DNA of 14,769 nucleotides from Rhodospirillales bacterium Alpha_05 (GTDB lineage: Bacteria; Pseudomonadota; Alphaproteobacteria; Rhodospirillales; Rhodospirillaceae). Under the pieces are notes generated by a model. The model did no database searches. It was not told the origin of the DNA and worked only from the letters and a program-made list of their open reading frames with translations. Positions 1 to 6,895 of this stretch are shown piece after piece; positions within the stretch are counted from its first letter, which is position 1, and every line of letters starts with the position of its first letter. The stretch covers positions 1 to 14,769 of the forward strand of contig LUYR01000097.1 of the NCBI GenBank assembly GCA_001603335.1, read 5' to 3'. A program made the position numbers and the translations under genes.

Positions 1-14
1 TGCTCTTCCGATCT
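1..14. other. Residual Illumina adapter at contig edge
   Basis: The first 14 bases, TGCTCTTCCGATCT, are identical to the 3' end of the standard Illumina read-2 adapter. They sit exactly at the edge of the window and run straight into coding sequence. The last T could also be genomic. This is almost certainly untrimmed adapter and not part of the genome, so the reading frame upstream of base 15 should be ignored. Confidence 0.88.
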
Positions 15-244
15 TGATGGCGCTGATCGGCGTGGGCGTGGCGCTCGGCTACGCGCTCGGCTGGGGCGTTTCCGCCGCGCTCGGGGCGGCGTTCACCGCC
101 AGGAACGGCGTCATCCTGCCGGTCGGGTTCCTGCCCGAGGATGGGATCGGGGCATTGGCGGTGCTGGGCTTCGCCGCGTTGCTCGCGGCGGTTCCGGCGT
201 GGCGGGCGTATGCCGAGCCGACGGTCGAGGCGTTGCGCGCCTAG
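15..244 (+). CDS. ABC transporter permease, FtsX/MacB type, C-terminal fragment
   Basis: Only the last 75 or so codons are present; the 5' end is lost at the contig edge, where adapter replaces it. The visible peptide has two hydrophobic stretches, a glycine/alanine-rich one starting ALIGVGVALGYALGW and a second near its end, LAVLGFAALLAAVPAWRAY. It finishes with a PAWRA-then-EALR tail. That tail is typical of the C-terminal transmembrane bundle of FtsX-domain permeases (MacB, LolC/E and relatives), in which the last helix is followed by a short cytoplasmic end. Family members use a partner ATPase to act on lipoproteins, peptides or drugs in the envelope, but the substrate cannot be told from this fragment. 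The stop codon overlaps the stop of the convergent YqgE gene in the tetranucleotide CTAG at 241-244. The family call is fairly sure; the subfamily is unknown. Confidence 0.7.
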
Positions 245-819
245 GCGTTGCCCGCGGTGGAGGAGAGCTTGGCGACGTCGATGCCGAGCTTGGCGATCGC
301 CGCCTGCCATTTCTTCGCGGTGTCCTTGCCGAACAGCAGGGCGTCGTCGGCGGGCACCACCAGCCAGGCGTTCTCGCGCAGTTCCATGTCGAGCTGGCCC
401 GAGCCCCAGCCGGAATAGCCCAACGCCATCAGGAACTGGCGCGGGCCGCGCCCTTCCGCCACGGCGCGGAGGATGTCGAGCGTCGCGGTGAGCGCGCGGC
501 GGCTGTCCACCAGCATCGAGGACTCCGACATGAAGTCGGCGGAATGGAGGACGAAGCCGCGACCCGGCTCGACCGGCCCGCCGAAGTGAACCGGGACCTC
601 GGCGCACGCCGGGGTGAGCGGGATATTGAGCTGCTCCATCAGGCGCGAGATCGGCATATCGACGAGTTCGCGGTTGAGCACCAGGCCCATCGCGCCTTCT
701 TCCGAATGGGCGCAGAGGTAGACCACCGCATGTTCGAAGCGGGAATCCTCCATTCCGGGCATCGCCACGAGGCACTGTCCGGTGAGGTATTGCGGCGAGG
801 ATCGGTCTGCGACGGCCAT
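241..819 (-). CDS. YqgE/AlgH family protein (DUF179)
   Basis: This 192-residue protein has the family hallmarks: YLTGQCLVAMPGM near the N-terminus, then HAVVYLCAHSEEGAMGLVLNR, and a central VHFGGPV segment. YqgE/AlgH proteins are small cytoplasmic proteins that are widespread in proteobacteria; AlgH was linked to alginate regulation in Pseudomonas, but no biochemical activity is settled. I chose the ATG at 819 because AGAGAG lies just upstream and it puts the conserved block about ten residues in, as usual for the family. An in-frame ATG at 855 would add 12 residues but has no visible ribosome binding site. The gene lies 80 bases after rnhA on the same strand and may be read from the same transcript. 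It is convergent with the permease, and the two stop codons overlap. Confidence 0.88.
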   Translation of the reverse strand: MAVADRSSPQYLTGQCLVAMPGMEDSRFEHAVVYLCAHSEEGAMGLVLNRELVDMPISRLMEQLNIPLTPACAEVPVHFGGPVEPGRGFVLHSADFMSESSMLVDSRRALTATLDILRAVAEGRGPRQFLMALGYSGWGSGQLDMELRENAWLVVPADDALLFGKDTAKKWQAAIAKLGIDVAKLSSTAGNA

Positions 820-899
820 GGGTCTCTCTGAACAACTCTTTTCTCCGCCAAGCATACGTGAGCCTGGCGGTTCAGGGCAAGGATGGCGGGGCGGAGGGC

Positions 900-1331
900 T
901 TACTTGCGCGGCACCGCGGCGCGGGCAAGCGCGTCGCAGCGTTCGTTCTCGGCGTGGCCGTCATGGCCCTTCACCCAGGTCCAGGTGACGGTGTGGGGCT
1001 TCAACGCGGCGTCGAGGCGCTGCCAGAGGTCGACGTTCTTCACCGGCTGCTTCGCGGCGGTCTTCCAGCCGCGCGCCTTCCAGCCGTGAATCCACTGGGT
1101 CGCGCCCTTCATCACGTATTCGCTGTCGGTGAACAGCGCCACGGCGCAGGGGCGGGAGAGGGTTTCGAGGCCCGAGATCGCCGCCATCAGCTCCATGCGG
1201 TTGTTGGTGGTTTCCTTTTCGCCGCCGGAGAGTTCCTTCTCCACGCCCTTGCAGCGCAGGATCGCGCCCCAGCCGCCCGGCCCGGGGTTGCCCGAGCAGG
1301 CGCCGTCGGTGAACAGTTCCACTTCCGTCAT
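900..1331 (-). CDS. rnhA: Ribonuclease HI
   Basis: This enzyme cleaves the RNA strand of RNA-DNA hybrids, removing R-loops and primer remnants. The 143-residue protein aligns with E. coli RNase HI with a constant offset of one. The metal-binding and catalytic residues appear as D9 (in FTDGACSGNPG), E47 (NNRMELMAA), D69 (FTDSEYV), H123 (VKGHDGH) and D133 (ENERCDALA). The basic handle region WKARGWKTAAKQPVKN is also present. The start is one base after the thrB stop (TAAGATG) with no clear Shine-Dalgarno, so translational coupling to thrB is likely. An ATG at 1343, which overlaps the thrB end, would add MASK. The ispH-thrB-rnhA order is common in alphaproteobacteria. Identification is secure; the exact start is uncertain by four residues. 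Confidence 0.96.
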   Translation of the reverse strand: MTEVELFTDGACSGNPGPGGWGAILRCKGVEKELSGGEKETTNNRMELMAAISGLETLSRPCAVALFTDSEYVMKGATQWIHGWKARGWKTAAKQPVKNVDLWQRLDAALKPHTVTWTWVKGHDGHAENERCDALARAAVPRK

Positions 1332-1332
1332 C

Positions 1333-2295
1333 TTAGAGGCCATAGGCGCCGGGGCCCGAGATGCCGCGGTGGAAGCGGGCGATGCGCAGGTATTCGAGCG
1401 GGTCCTTCGGCCGCACCAGCGCGCCGACCGGGGTATTGAGCCAGTCGTAGAGCCGGGTGAGGAGGAAGCGCACCGCCGCGCCCCGCGCCAGCAGCGGCAG
1501 GGCGGCGGTTTCCGCCTCCGAGAGCGGCCGCACCGCCTGGTAGGCGGCAAGCAGGCGTTGCGCCTTGGTGACGTTGAACTCGCAGCCGGGCTCGAAGCAC
1601 CAGGCGTTCATCGCGATCGCGAGGTCGTAGGCGTAAAGGTCGTTGCAGGCGAAGTAGAAGTCGATCACGCCCGAGACCGCGTCGCCACGGAAGAAGACGT
1701 TGTCAGGGAAGAGGTCGGCGTGGATCACGCCGCTCGGCAGGTCGCTCGGCCAGTGGCGCTCGAAGTCGGCGAGTTCGGCGGCGATCTCGGCGGCGAGGCC
1801 GGGCAGGACTTCGTCCGCCCGCGCGCCCGAGGCGTTGAACAGCGGCCGCCAGCCGGAGACGCTCAAGGAATTCGGCCGCACCGCCGGATAGTTCGCGCCC
1901 GCCAGATGCAATTGCGCCAACGCGCCGCCGACGCCCGCGCAGTGCGCGGCGGAGATGCGGCGGGGCGAAAGCCCCTTGAGGAAGCTGAACAGCGCCGCCG
2001 GACGGCCGGAGAGGGTGCGCAGCGCTTCGCCGTCGCGGCCCTTGATCGGCAGCGGGCAGGTGAGGCCGTTGCCCGCGAGGTGCTCCATCAGGCCGAGGAA
2101 CCAGGGGAGGTCCGCCGGGTTCACCCGCCGTTCGTAGAGGGTGAGGATGTAGCTCTCGCCGTCGTCGGTCTGGACGAGGAAATTCGAATTCTCGACGCCT
2201 TCGGCGATGCCCTTGAACGACACCACGTCGGCGATGTCGTAGGCGGCGGCGAAGCCGGCGAGGTCTTCGTCGGTGACGTCGGTATAAACGGCCAT
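1333..2295 (-). CDS. thrB: Homoserine kinase (phosphotransferase-fold ThrB)
   Basis: This enzyme phosphorylates L-homoserine with ATP to O-phosphohomoserine, the last but one step to threonine. At 320 residues it has the usual length of the alphaproteobacterial type, which belongs to the aminoglycoside phosphotransferase/choline kinase-like fold and not the GHMP kinase fold of E. coli ThrB. Visible motifs are the N-terminal GIAEGVENSNFLV block (residues 29-41), ILTLYERR (50-57), the catalytic loop IHADLFPDNVFF with H192, D194 and N199, and the metal-binding DFYFACND with D212. The ATG at 2295 has GAGAGG seven bases upstream; longer in-frame starts would run into the ispH coding end. It follows ispH by 58 bases and is almost contiguous with rnhA, consistent with one operon. 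Confidence 0.94.
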   Translation of the reverse strand: MAVYTDVTDEDLAGFAAAYDIADVVSFKGIAEGVENSNFLVQTDDGESYILTLYERRVNPADLPWFLGLMEHLAGNGLTCPLPIKGRDGEALRTLSGRPAALFSFLKGLSPRRISAAHCAGVGGALAQLHLAGANYPAVRPNSLSVSGWRPLFNASGARADEVLPGLAAEIAAELADFERHWPSDLPSGVIHADLFPDNVFFRGDAVSGVIDFYFACNDLYAYDLAIAMNAWCFEPGCEFNVTKAQRLLAAYQAVRPLSEAETAALPLLARGAAVRFLLTRLYDWLNTPVGALVRPKDPLEYLRIARFHRGISGPGAYGL

Positions 2296-2353
2296 GGGGA
2301 AACCTCTCGCTAGCGCCGCAAGGATATAGAACAACGGCGCAGCGATGGAAAGA

Positions 2354-3325
2354 CTAAGACGCCTTGGAGGGCGCGCGGAGCATCGGCGGCAGCTTGAACA
2401 CCACGTCCTCGATGGTGTGCTGCGCGGTTTCGACGGTGAGCGCGCGGCGGCTGCGCAAGGCATTCAGCACGCCTTCGACCAGCACTTCCGGTGCCGAGGC
2501 TCCGGCGGTGATGCCGAGCCGGGTGACGCCTTCGAGGTGCGCCCAGTCGATCTCTTCCGCGCCCTGGAGCAGGCGGGCTTGCGGGCATCCGGCCTTGGCG
2601 GCGACTTCGACGAGGCGGCGCGAGTTGGACGAATTCGGCGCGCCCAGCACCCACACCGCGTCGCACTCGGCGGCGATGGCGCGCACCGCGGCCTGGCGGT
2701 TGGTGGTGGCGAAGCAGATGTCCTCGCGCTTCGGCCCCTCGATCGCGGGGAAGCGGCGGCGGAGGATGGCGACGATGTCGCGGGTTTCGTCCACCGAAAG
2801 CGTGGTCTGGGTGACGAAGGCGAGCTTGTCGGGGGTCGCGGGCATCACGCTTTCGGCGTCGGCGCGGGTCTCGACGAGAATGATCTTCTCCGGCGGCACC
2901 TGGCCCATGGTGCCGATCACCTCGGGGTGGCCGGCGTGGCCGATGAGGATCACCTGATGCCCGGCGTCGGCATGGCGCGCCGCCTCGATGTGGACCTTGG
3001 CGACCAGCGGGCAGGTGGCGTCCATGTGCTTGAGGCCGCGCCGCGCCGCTTCGGCCGGGACCGCCTTCGGCACGCCGTGGGCGGAGAACACCACCACCTC
3101 GCCGTCGGGCACCGCGTCCAGTTCGTCGACGAACACCGCGCCCTTCGCCTCGAGGCTCTCGACGACGAAGCGGTTGTGGACGATCTCGTGGCGGACGTAG
3201 ACCGGCGCGCCGTGGGTTTCGAGCAGGCGCTCGACGATCTGCACGGCGCGGTCGACGCCCGCGCAGAAGCCGCGCGGCGCGGCGAGGACGACGGTGAGCG
3301 GCGGCAGTTCGGCCTGGGCGGTCAT
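2354..3325 (-). CDS. ispH: 4-hydroxy-3-methylbut-2-enyl diphosphate reductase
   Basis: IspH (LytB) is an iron-sulfur enzyme catalysing the last step of the MEP isoprenoid pathway, making IPP and DMAPP from HMBPP in the cytoplasm. The 323-residue protein has all three cluster-binding cysteines: C21 in APRGFCAGVDRA, C105 in MDATCPLVAKVH and C204 in EDICFATTNRQ. Substrate-binding elements include H50 (EIVHNRFVV), the HPEV motif with E135, and SSNSRRLVEVA. The start at 3325 has AGAGGA six bases upstream and places the first cysteine at the expected position. It is the first gene of the minus-strand block and diverges from the lipoprotein gene across a 147-base spacer that should hold its promoter. 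Confidence 0.97.
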   Translation of the reverse strand: MTAQAELPPLTVVLAAPRGFCAGVDRAVQIVERLLETHGAPVYVRHEIVHNRFVVESLEAKGAVFVDELDAVPDGEVVVFSAHGVPKAVPAEAARRGLKHMDATCPLVAKVHIEAARHADAGHQVILIGHAGHPEVIGTMGQVPPEKIILVETRADAESVMPATPDKLAFVTQTTLSVDETRDIVAILRRRFPAIEGPKREDICFATTNRQAAVRAIAAECDAVWVLGAPNSSNSRRLVEVAAKAGCPQARLLQGAEEIDWAHLEGVTRLGITAGASAPEVLVEGVLNALRSRRALTVETAQHTIEDVVFKLPPMLRAPSKAS

Positions 3326-3371
3326 GGCGGTTCCTCTGCGATGTGTGGAGAGGATGTAGCAAAGCCCGGCG

Positions 3372-3399
3372 CGAATCGAAAGGGTGCGGAGCGGATTCG
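3372..3399. promoter_or_regulatory. Inverted repeat in the ispH/lipoprotein divergent spacer
   Basis: CGAATC at 3372-3377 and GATTCG at 3394-3399 form a 6-base inverted repeat with 16 bases between. An overlapping alternative pairs ATCGAA with TTCGAT. It lies between the two divergent starts, where an operator would be expected. Six-base arms can occur by chance and I do not recognise a known operator, so this is only a candidate site. Confidence 0.2.
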
Positions 3400-3472
3400 A
3401 TGCGAAGCCGGTTGCCGCGGCCCCCGCCATCGGCTATCACCAAAACAGATTTTTCTCGCAAGGGGGCTTCCG

Positions 3473-4057
3473 ATGCGCCGTCGTTTCACTCCGGGTTTTG
3501 CGGCGAAAGCCGTCGTGCGGACCGGGCTCGCCCTGGGGCTCGCGGCGGCGTTGTCGGGTTGCGGCATCTTCAAGGACAAGACCCCGCCGCCCCCGTGTCC
3601 GAAGATCCTGATCGATCGTGAAACCGCGAAGGCGACCCGCTTCGTCGGCAGCGGCACCGACCTCACCGACACCCTGCTCGAGACCGAGATCCAGAGCTAC
3701 ACCGGCGAATGCGTCGTCGACAAGGACGCCCAGGTGGTGAAGATGTCGCTGAGCGTGGTGTTCCAGGCGACCGTCGGTCCGGCGGCCAAGCCGCTCCCCG
3801 ACGGCACGCGCAAGGCCAACTTCGCCTACTTCGTCGCGCTGCCCGACTTCTTCCCCCATCCGGCGGGCAAGCAGGTGTTCCAGACCGAAGTGGTGTTCCC
3901 GCCCAACGTCAACGCGGTGCGCTACCGCGACGGCGAGGTGACGCTGACGATTCCGTACTCGAAGGAGGTCGGGTCCGGCGATCTGCGGGTGTACATCGGC
4001 ATGCAGCTCGACCCGAAGCAGCTCGAGTTCAATCGCAAGAGCCAGCCGCAGTTCTGA
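3473..4057 (+). CDS. Putative lipoprotein of unknown function
   Basis: The 194-residue protein starts with a basic N-terminus (MRRRF), a hydrophobic stretch and a lipobox LSGC with the lipidated cysteine at residue 30, so it should be a lipoprotein. There is no Asp at position +2 (the next residues are GIF), which is compatible with outer membrane sorting. The mature part has C42 and C84 in addition to the lipid cysteine, a PPPPCPK segment, and a beta-rich body with alternating hydrophobic residues (VVKMSLSVVFQATV, LRVYIGMQL). I do not recognise a named family. The ATG at 3473 has AAGGGGG six bases upstream, and the frame extends further upstream only as a random open frame. It diverges from ispH and is followed by a GC-rich hairpin. 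Secretion and lipidation are well supported; function is not. Confidence 0.85.
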   Translation: MRRRFTPGFAAKAVVRTGLALGLAAALSGCGIFKDKTPPPPCPKILIDRETAKATRFVGSGTDLTDTLLETEIQSYTGECVVDKDAQVVKMSLSVVFQATVGPAAKPLPDGTRKANFAYFVALPDFFPHPAGKQVFQTEVVFPPNVNAVRYRDGEVTLTIPYSKEVGSGDLRVYIGMQLDPKQLEFNRKSQPQF

Positions 4058-4083
4058 GCGCGGCCCCGCCGCCGTGCCGCGCT
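4057..4083 (+). terminator. Hairpin after the lipoprotein gene, weak terminator candidate
   Basis: AGCGCGGC (4057-4064) pairs with GCCGCGCT (4076-4083) across an 11-base loop; the stem begins on the last base of the lipoprotein stop codon. It is followed by TGAAAAACC, not a T-run, so intrinsic termination is doubtful. It may instead stabilise the transcript end. Confidence 0.3.
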
Positions 4084-4099
4084 TGAAAAACCCGCTCCT

Positions 4100-4140
4100 A
4101 CTCACACCTTATGAGGGTGACGGCAGGGCGTGATGTGAGT
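4100..4140. promoter_or_regulatory. Inverted repeat upstream of the GGDEF/EAL gene
   Basis: ACTCACA (4100-4106) and TGTGAGT (4134-4140) are perfect 7-base inverted arms with 27 bases between, ending 28 bases before the start of the c-di-GMP gene. A weak -35-like TTGAAA lies at 4083-4088. The site could be an operator or a promoter-proximal RNA stem. No known binding motif is recognised. Confidence 0.25.
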
Positions 4141-4168
4141 CATGCTTCCTTGCGGTTGAGGAGGACGC

Positions 4169-6586
4169 ATGGCGCTCAGTGGTATCTCATGGTTCAAGGG
4201 CCATCGTCTCGCGACGCTCAGTTACGTCGTCGCGCTCTCCTTGATCGCCTCGCTCTCCGTCGGCACCCACGTCCTCATCGATTCCATCGTTCACGAGCAG
4301 GCAGCTACGGCAAAAGTGGTGAACGTTGCGGGTCGCCAGCGGATGCTGTCGCAGCGGATCGCCAGCCTCAGCCTTGAAATTTCGGAAGCCTCCTGGGGCG
4401 CGCGGCGCGACCGCCTGCTCGTCGACCTCGGCGAATCGATCGCGCTGATGGAGCACTCCTACCGCCTGTTGCGCCGCGGCGATGCGGAGGCCGGAGTCCC
4501 CTCGGCCGACAGCCCGCGGCTGCGGCGGATCTACGACGAGGAGCCGGTCAACCTCGCGATCCGCCTCGACTCCTTCCTCGGCCACGCGCGGGACTTCCTC
4601 TCCACCGCGACCCTCGGCGCGCCCGACATGGCGGCGCTCGATTCGGTGCGGACCGCAGCGCGGCGCAGCCTGCTCCAGAGCCTCGATGCGGCGGTGGTGG
4701 CGTATCAGGCGGACGCGGAGGATGCGATCGGCGAGTTGCGGCGGATTCTCTTCGGCGTGCTCGCGATGATGCTCGTCACCCTGGTCGGCGAGGCGATGCT
4801 GATTTTCCGCCCGCTGTTTCGCCGCCTCGCCGCGCGCGAGCAGCGTCTCGTCGAGCTCGCCGCCGATCTCGACCAGGCGCTCACTCTCAGCACTTCCGAG
4901 CTCCGCCTCGCCGGCAACATCATCCAGCACACCGCGGAGGGGATCGTGGTGATTTCCGCCGAGGGCCAAATCCTCTCGGTCAACCCCGCGTTTTGCGCGA
5001 TCACCGGCTACAGCCGCGCCGAGGTTCTCGGCCAGCCGATGCAGATTCTGCGCACCGAAATGCAGGCCGCCTCCGTCTACGACGGCGTGTGGACCGTGGT
5101 TCGCGAGCAGGGCGGCTGGAGCGGCGAGCTCCTGTTGCGGCGCGCCAACGGCGACCCGTTCCTCGCCATGCTCGCGGTCAATCCGTTGAGCATCGAGCTC
5201 GCCGATACCGGTGCGGCGTTCGTCGCGATTTTCGCCGACATCACCGAGCTGCGGCGGAAGGACGAGACGATCGAGCATATGAGCTCGCACGACGCGCTCA
5301 CCGGCCTGCCCAACCGCGAGCGGCTCTGGGACCTGCTCGGGCGGATGGTGCGCCGAACGATCGAGGACGGCGGCTTGCGCGCGGTGGTGTCGCTCGATTT
5401 CGATCGCTTCAAGGCGGTCAACGACAGCCTCGGCCATGCGATCGGCGACGCGGTCCTGCGCCAGGCTGCGGCCAGGATTTCCGCCCATCTCGGCAACGCC
5501 GAGGTGGTGGCCCGGATCGGCGCGGACGAATTCGTGGTGCTGCTCGAAGGCCTGCAATCGCCGGAAGAGTATGCGTTGGTGGTGGAGCAGCTGATCGTCG
5601 AGCTCTCCCGGCGCTACACCATCGGCGGCAAGACCGCGCGCCTCGGCGTGTCGGCGGGGATCGCGCTTTGCCTCGGAAACGAAGCGGGCAGCGCCGATCT
5701 CCTGCGTCAGGCGGGCAACGCGCGGATGCAGGCGAAGCAGAAGGGCGGCGGCGCCCAGTTCTATCGTCCCGACCTCGACGAGGCGATCTGTCGTCGCCTG
5801 CGGGTCGAGACGGCACTGCGCGAGGCGGTGGACGGCGGGCACTTCTACCTCGACTACCAGCCCAAGGTCGACCTGCGCAGCGGCGAGATGCGGGGCATGG
5901 AGGCGCTCCTCCGCTGGCGGCACGCCGAGTTCGGCATGGTTTCGCCGGCGGTGTTCATCCCGATGGCGGAAGAGATCGGGGTGATCCACAAGATCGGCGA
6001 CTGGGTGCTCCGCGAATCCTGCGCCCAGGCGATACGGTTCCGCGACAAGGGGCTGCTCGCGTCGATCGCCGCCAACGTTTCGGCGCTACAGCTCCTGCGC
6101 GGCGATTTGCCCGACCGGGTTGCGGCGCTCCTGGAGGAGACCGGCATCGATCCGGCGCTGCTGCAACTGGAGCTGACGGAAAGTTCGATCATCCAGGAGC
6201 CCGAGGCGACCACCGCGCAACTCGAGCGGCTTCGCGCCATGGGGGTGCGGATCGCCCTCGACGACTTCGGCACCGGGTACTCCAGCCTGTCCTACCTGCG
6301 CACCTTGCCGATCGATTACGTCAAGATCGACCGCAGCTTCGTGATGCACCTCGAGGACGACGAAACCGACGTGACGGTGGCGAAGAGCATCGTCACCCTC
6401 GGCCATGCCCTCGACCTCAAGATCGTCGCCGAAGGGATCGAGACCGAGGGCCAGGCCGCGATTCTCAAGGCGATGGGATGCGATTTCGGGCAAGGCTATC
6501 TCTTCGCCCGGCCGCTTTCTCCCGAGCAGCTGTTCGCCTGGGCGGAGCATCGACCGCCGACGCGGCCGTTGCGGATCGTCACCTGA
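4169..6586 (+). CDS. Membrane PilJ-like/PAS/GGDEF/EAL c-di-GMP signalling protein
   Basis: This 805-residue bifunctional-type protein should control cyclic-di-GMP at the inner membrane. Order of parts: membrane helix (about 15-37); periplasmic helical region with the PilJ/NarX-like box VVNVAGRQRMLSQRIA (50-65); second membrane helix (about 193-213); short linker; PAS domain (about 245-360); GGDEF domain (about 370-530); EAL domain (about 545-795). The GGDEF signature is GADEF (451-455) and the inhibitory RxxD site is missing (GNAE at 442-445), so cyclase activity is uncertain. The EAL domain keeps every metal and catalytic residue, with spacing identical to RocR: E578, N636, E668, D698, D699, K719, E755 and Q775. 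It is therefore probably an active phosphodiesterase, possibly activated by GTP bound to the GADEF domain. The start has GAGGAGG four bases upstream. Confidence 0.93.
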   Translation: MALSGISWFKGHRLATLSYVVALSLIASLSVGTHVLIDSIVHEQAATAKVVNVAGRQRMLSQRIASLSLEISEASWGARRDRLLVDLGESIALMEHSYRLLRRGDAEAGVPSADSPRLRRIYDEEPVNLAIRLDSFLGHARDFLSTATLGAPDMAALDSVRTAARRSLLQSLDAAVVAYQADAEDAIGELRRILFGVLAMMLVTLVGEAMLIFRPLFRRLAAREQRLVELAADLDQALTLSTSELRLAGNIIQHTAEGIVVISAEGQILSVNPAFCAITGYSRAEVLGQPMQILRTEMQAASVYDGVWTVVREQGGWSGELLLRRANGDPFLAMLAVNPLSIELADTGAAFVAIFADITELRRKDETIEHMSSHDALTGLPNRERLWDLLGRMVRRTIEDGGLRAVVSLDFDRFKAVNDSLGHAIGDAVLRQAAARISAHLGNAEVVARIGADEFVVLLEGLQSPEEYALVVEQLIVELSRRYTIGGKTARLGVSAGIALCLGNEAGSADLLRQAGNARMQAKQKGGGAQFYRPDLDEAICRRLRVETALREAVDGGHFYLDYQPKVDLRSGEMRGMEALLRWRHAEFGMVSPAVFIPMAEEIGVIHKIGDWVLRESCAQAIRFRDKGLLASIAANVSALQLLRGDLPDRVAALLEETGIDPALLQLELTESSIIQEPEATTAQLERLRAMGVRIALDDFGTGYSSLSYLRTLPIDYVKIDRSFVMHLEDDETDVTVAKSIVTLGHALDLKIVAEGIETEGQAAILKAMGCDFGQGYLFARPLSPEQLFAWAEHRPPTRPLRIVT

Positions 6587-6753
6587 AGGCGGCGTGCCCC
6601 GAGTCGCGCGATTTCGAGGCGAAAATTCGGCGCCGCGCGCGCCGGGGGAGCCGCGCAATCCTTTTCACGTGAATCTCCCTTCATCGTCGACATCGGTTTG
6701 AGTAATCCGAACCCCACACCTACAACAAAGGGTGGGATTGGTGCCCTACCCAC

Positions 6754-6783
6754 TTGCCTATTCGGGTGGTTCCGCCGTATTGT
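6754..6783 (+). promoter_or_regulatory. Candidate sigma70-type promoter for the LuxR-type gene
   Basis: TTGCCT (6754-6759) and TATTGT (6778-6783) are separated by 18 bases, each matching four of six consensus bases. The expected transcription start near 6790 would give a leader of about 105 bases that contains the dyad at 6823-6839. Chance matches of this quality are common, so support is modest. Confidence 0.35.
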
Positions 6784-6822
6784 CTGAACCAGCGCGGGCG
6801 GCTGAGGGGCGTGCGCGCGGAT

Positions 6823-6839
6823 TCCGACACGGTGTCGGA
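6823..6839. promoter_or_regulatory. 17-base perfect dyad upstream of the LuxR-type gene
   Basis: TCCGACAC and GTGTCGGA form perfect 8-base arms around a central G. The site ends 56 bases before the regulator's start. It could be an operator, perhaps for autoregulation because NarL/LuxR-type proteins bind short dyads as dimers, or an RNA hairpin with a 3-base CGG loop. The dyad itself is directly visible; its role is inferred. Confidence 0.45.
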
Positions 6840-6895
6840 GTTGCCGGGGGCGGCCGGAGCGGGGCTCCACACGCCGAATGTCGTAAGGGTCGAGG

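Larger units (their letters stand above)
6587..6895. other. 309-base spacer between the GGDEF/EAL and LuxR-type genes
   Basis: I see no credible gene here. The stretch holds a GC-rich hairpin at 6628-6644 (CGGCGC, 5-base loop, GCGCCG) with only TTTT at 6662-6665 well after it, so it is a poor terminator. It also has the perfect 10-base palindrome TTCACGTGAA at 6664-6673, a candidate promoter at 6754-6783 and a 17-base dyad at 6823-6839. It is best read as the 3' end of one unit and the control region of the next. Confidence 0.6.

Noticed and set aside
2..8. GCTCTTC, a SapI recognition site, at the window start
   Set aside because: It is simply part of the adapter-derived sequence and has no biological meaning here.
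820..855. Longer start for the YqgE gene at 855
   Set aside because: No ribosome site precedes it and the additional 12 residues (LGGEKSCSERP) are not like the family N-terminus; 819 is preferred.
2345..3472. Upstream extension of the lipoprotein reading frame
   Set aside because: The frame stays open by chance opposite ispH. The signal peptide with lipobox and the AAGGGGG site place the start at 3473.
4187..5989. 600-codon minus-strand open frame opposite the GGDEF/EAL gene
   Set aside because: It is a shadow frame of strong third-position GC bias; the plus strand carries intact PAS, GGDEF and EAL motifs.
6628..6665. Intrinsic terminator after the GGDEF/EAL gene
   Set aside because: A 6-base stem exists (CGGCGC/GCGCCG), but the only T-run (TTTT) begins 18 bases later, so it does not fit a rho-independent terminator.
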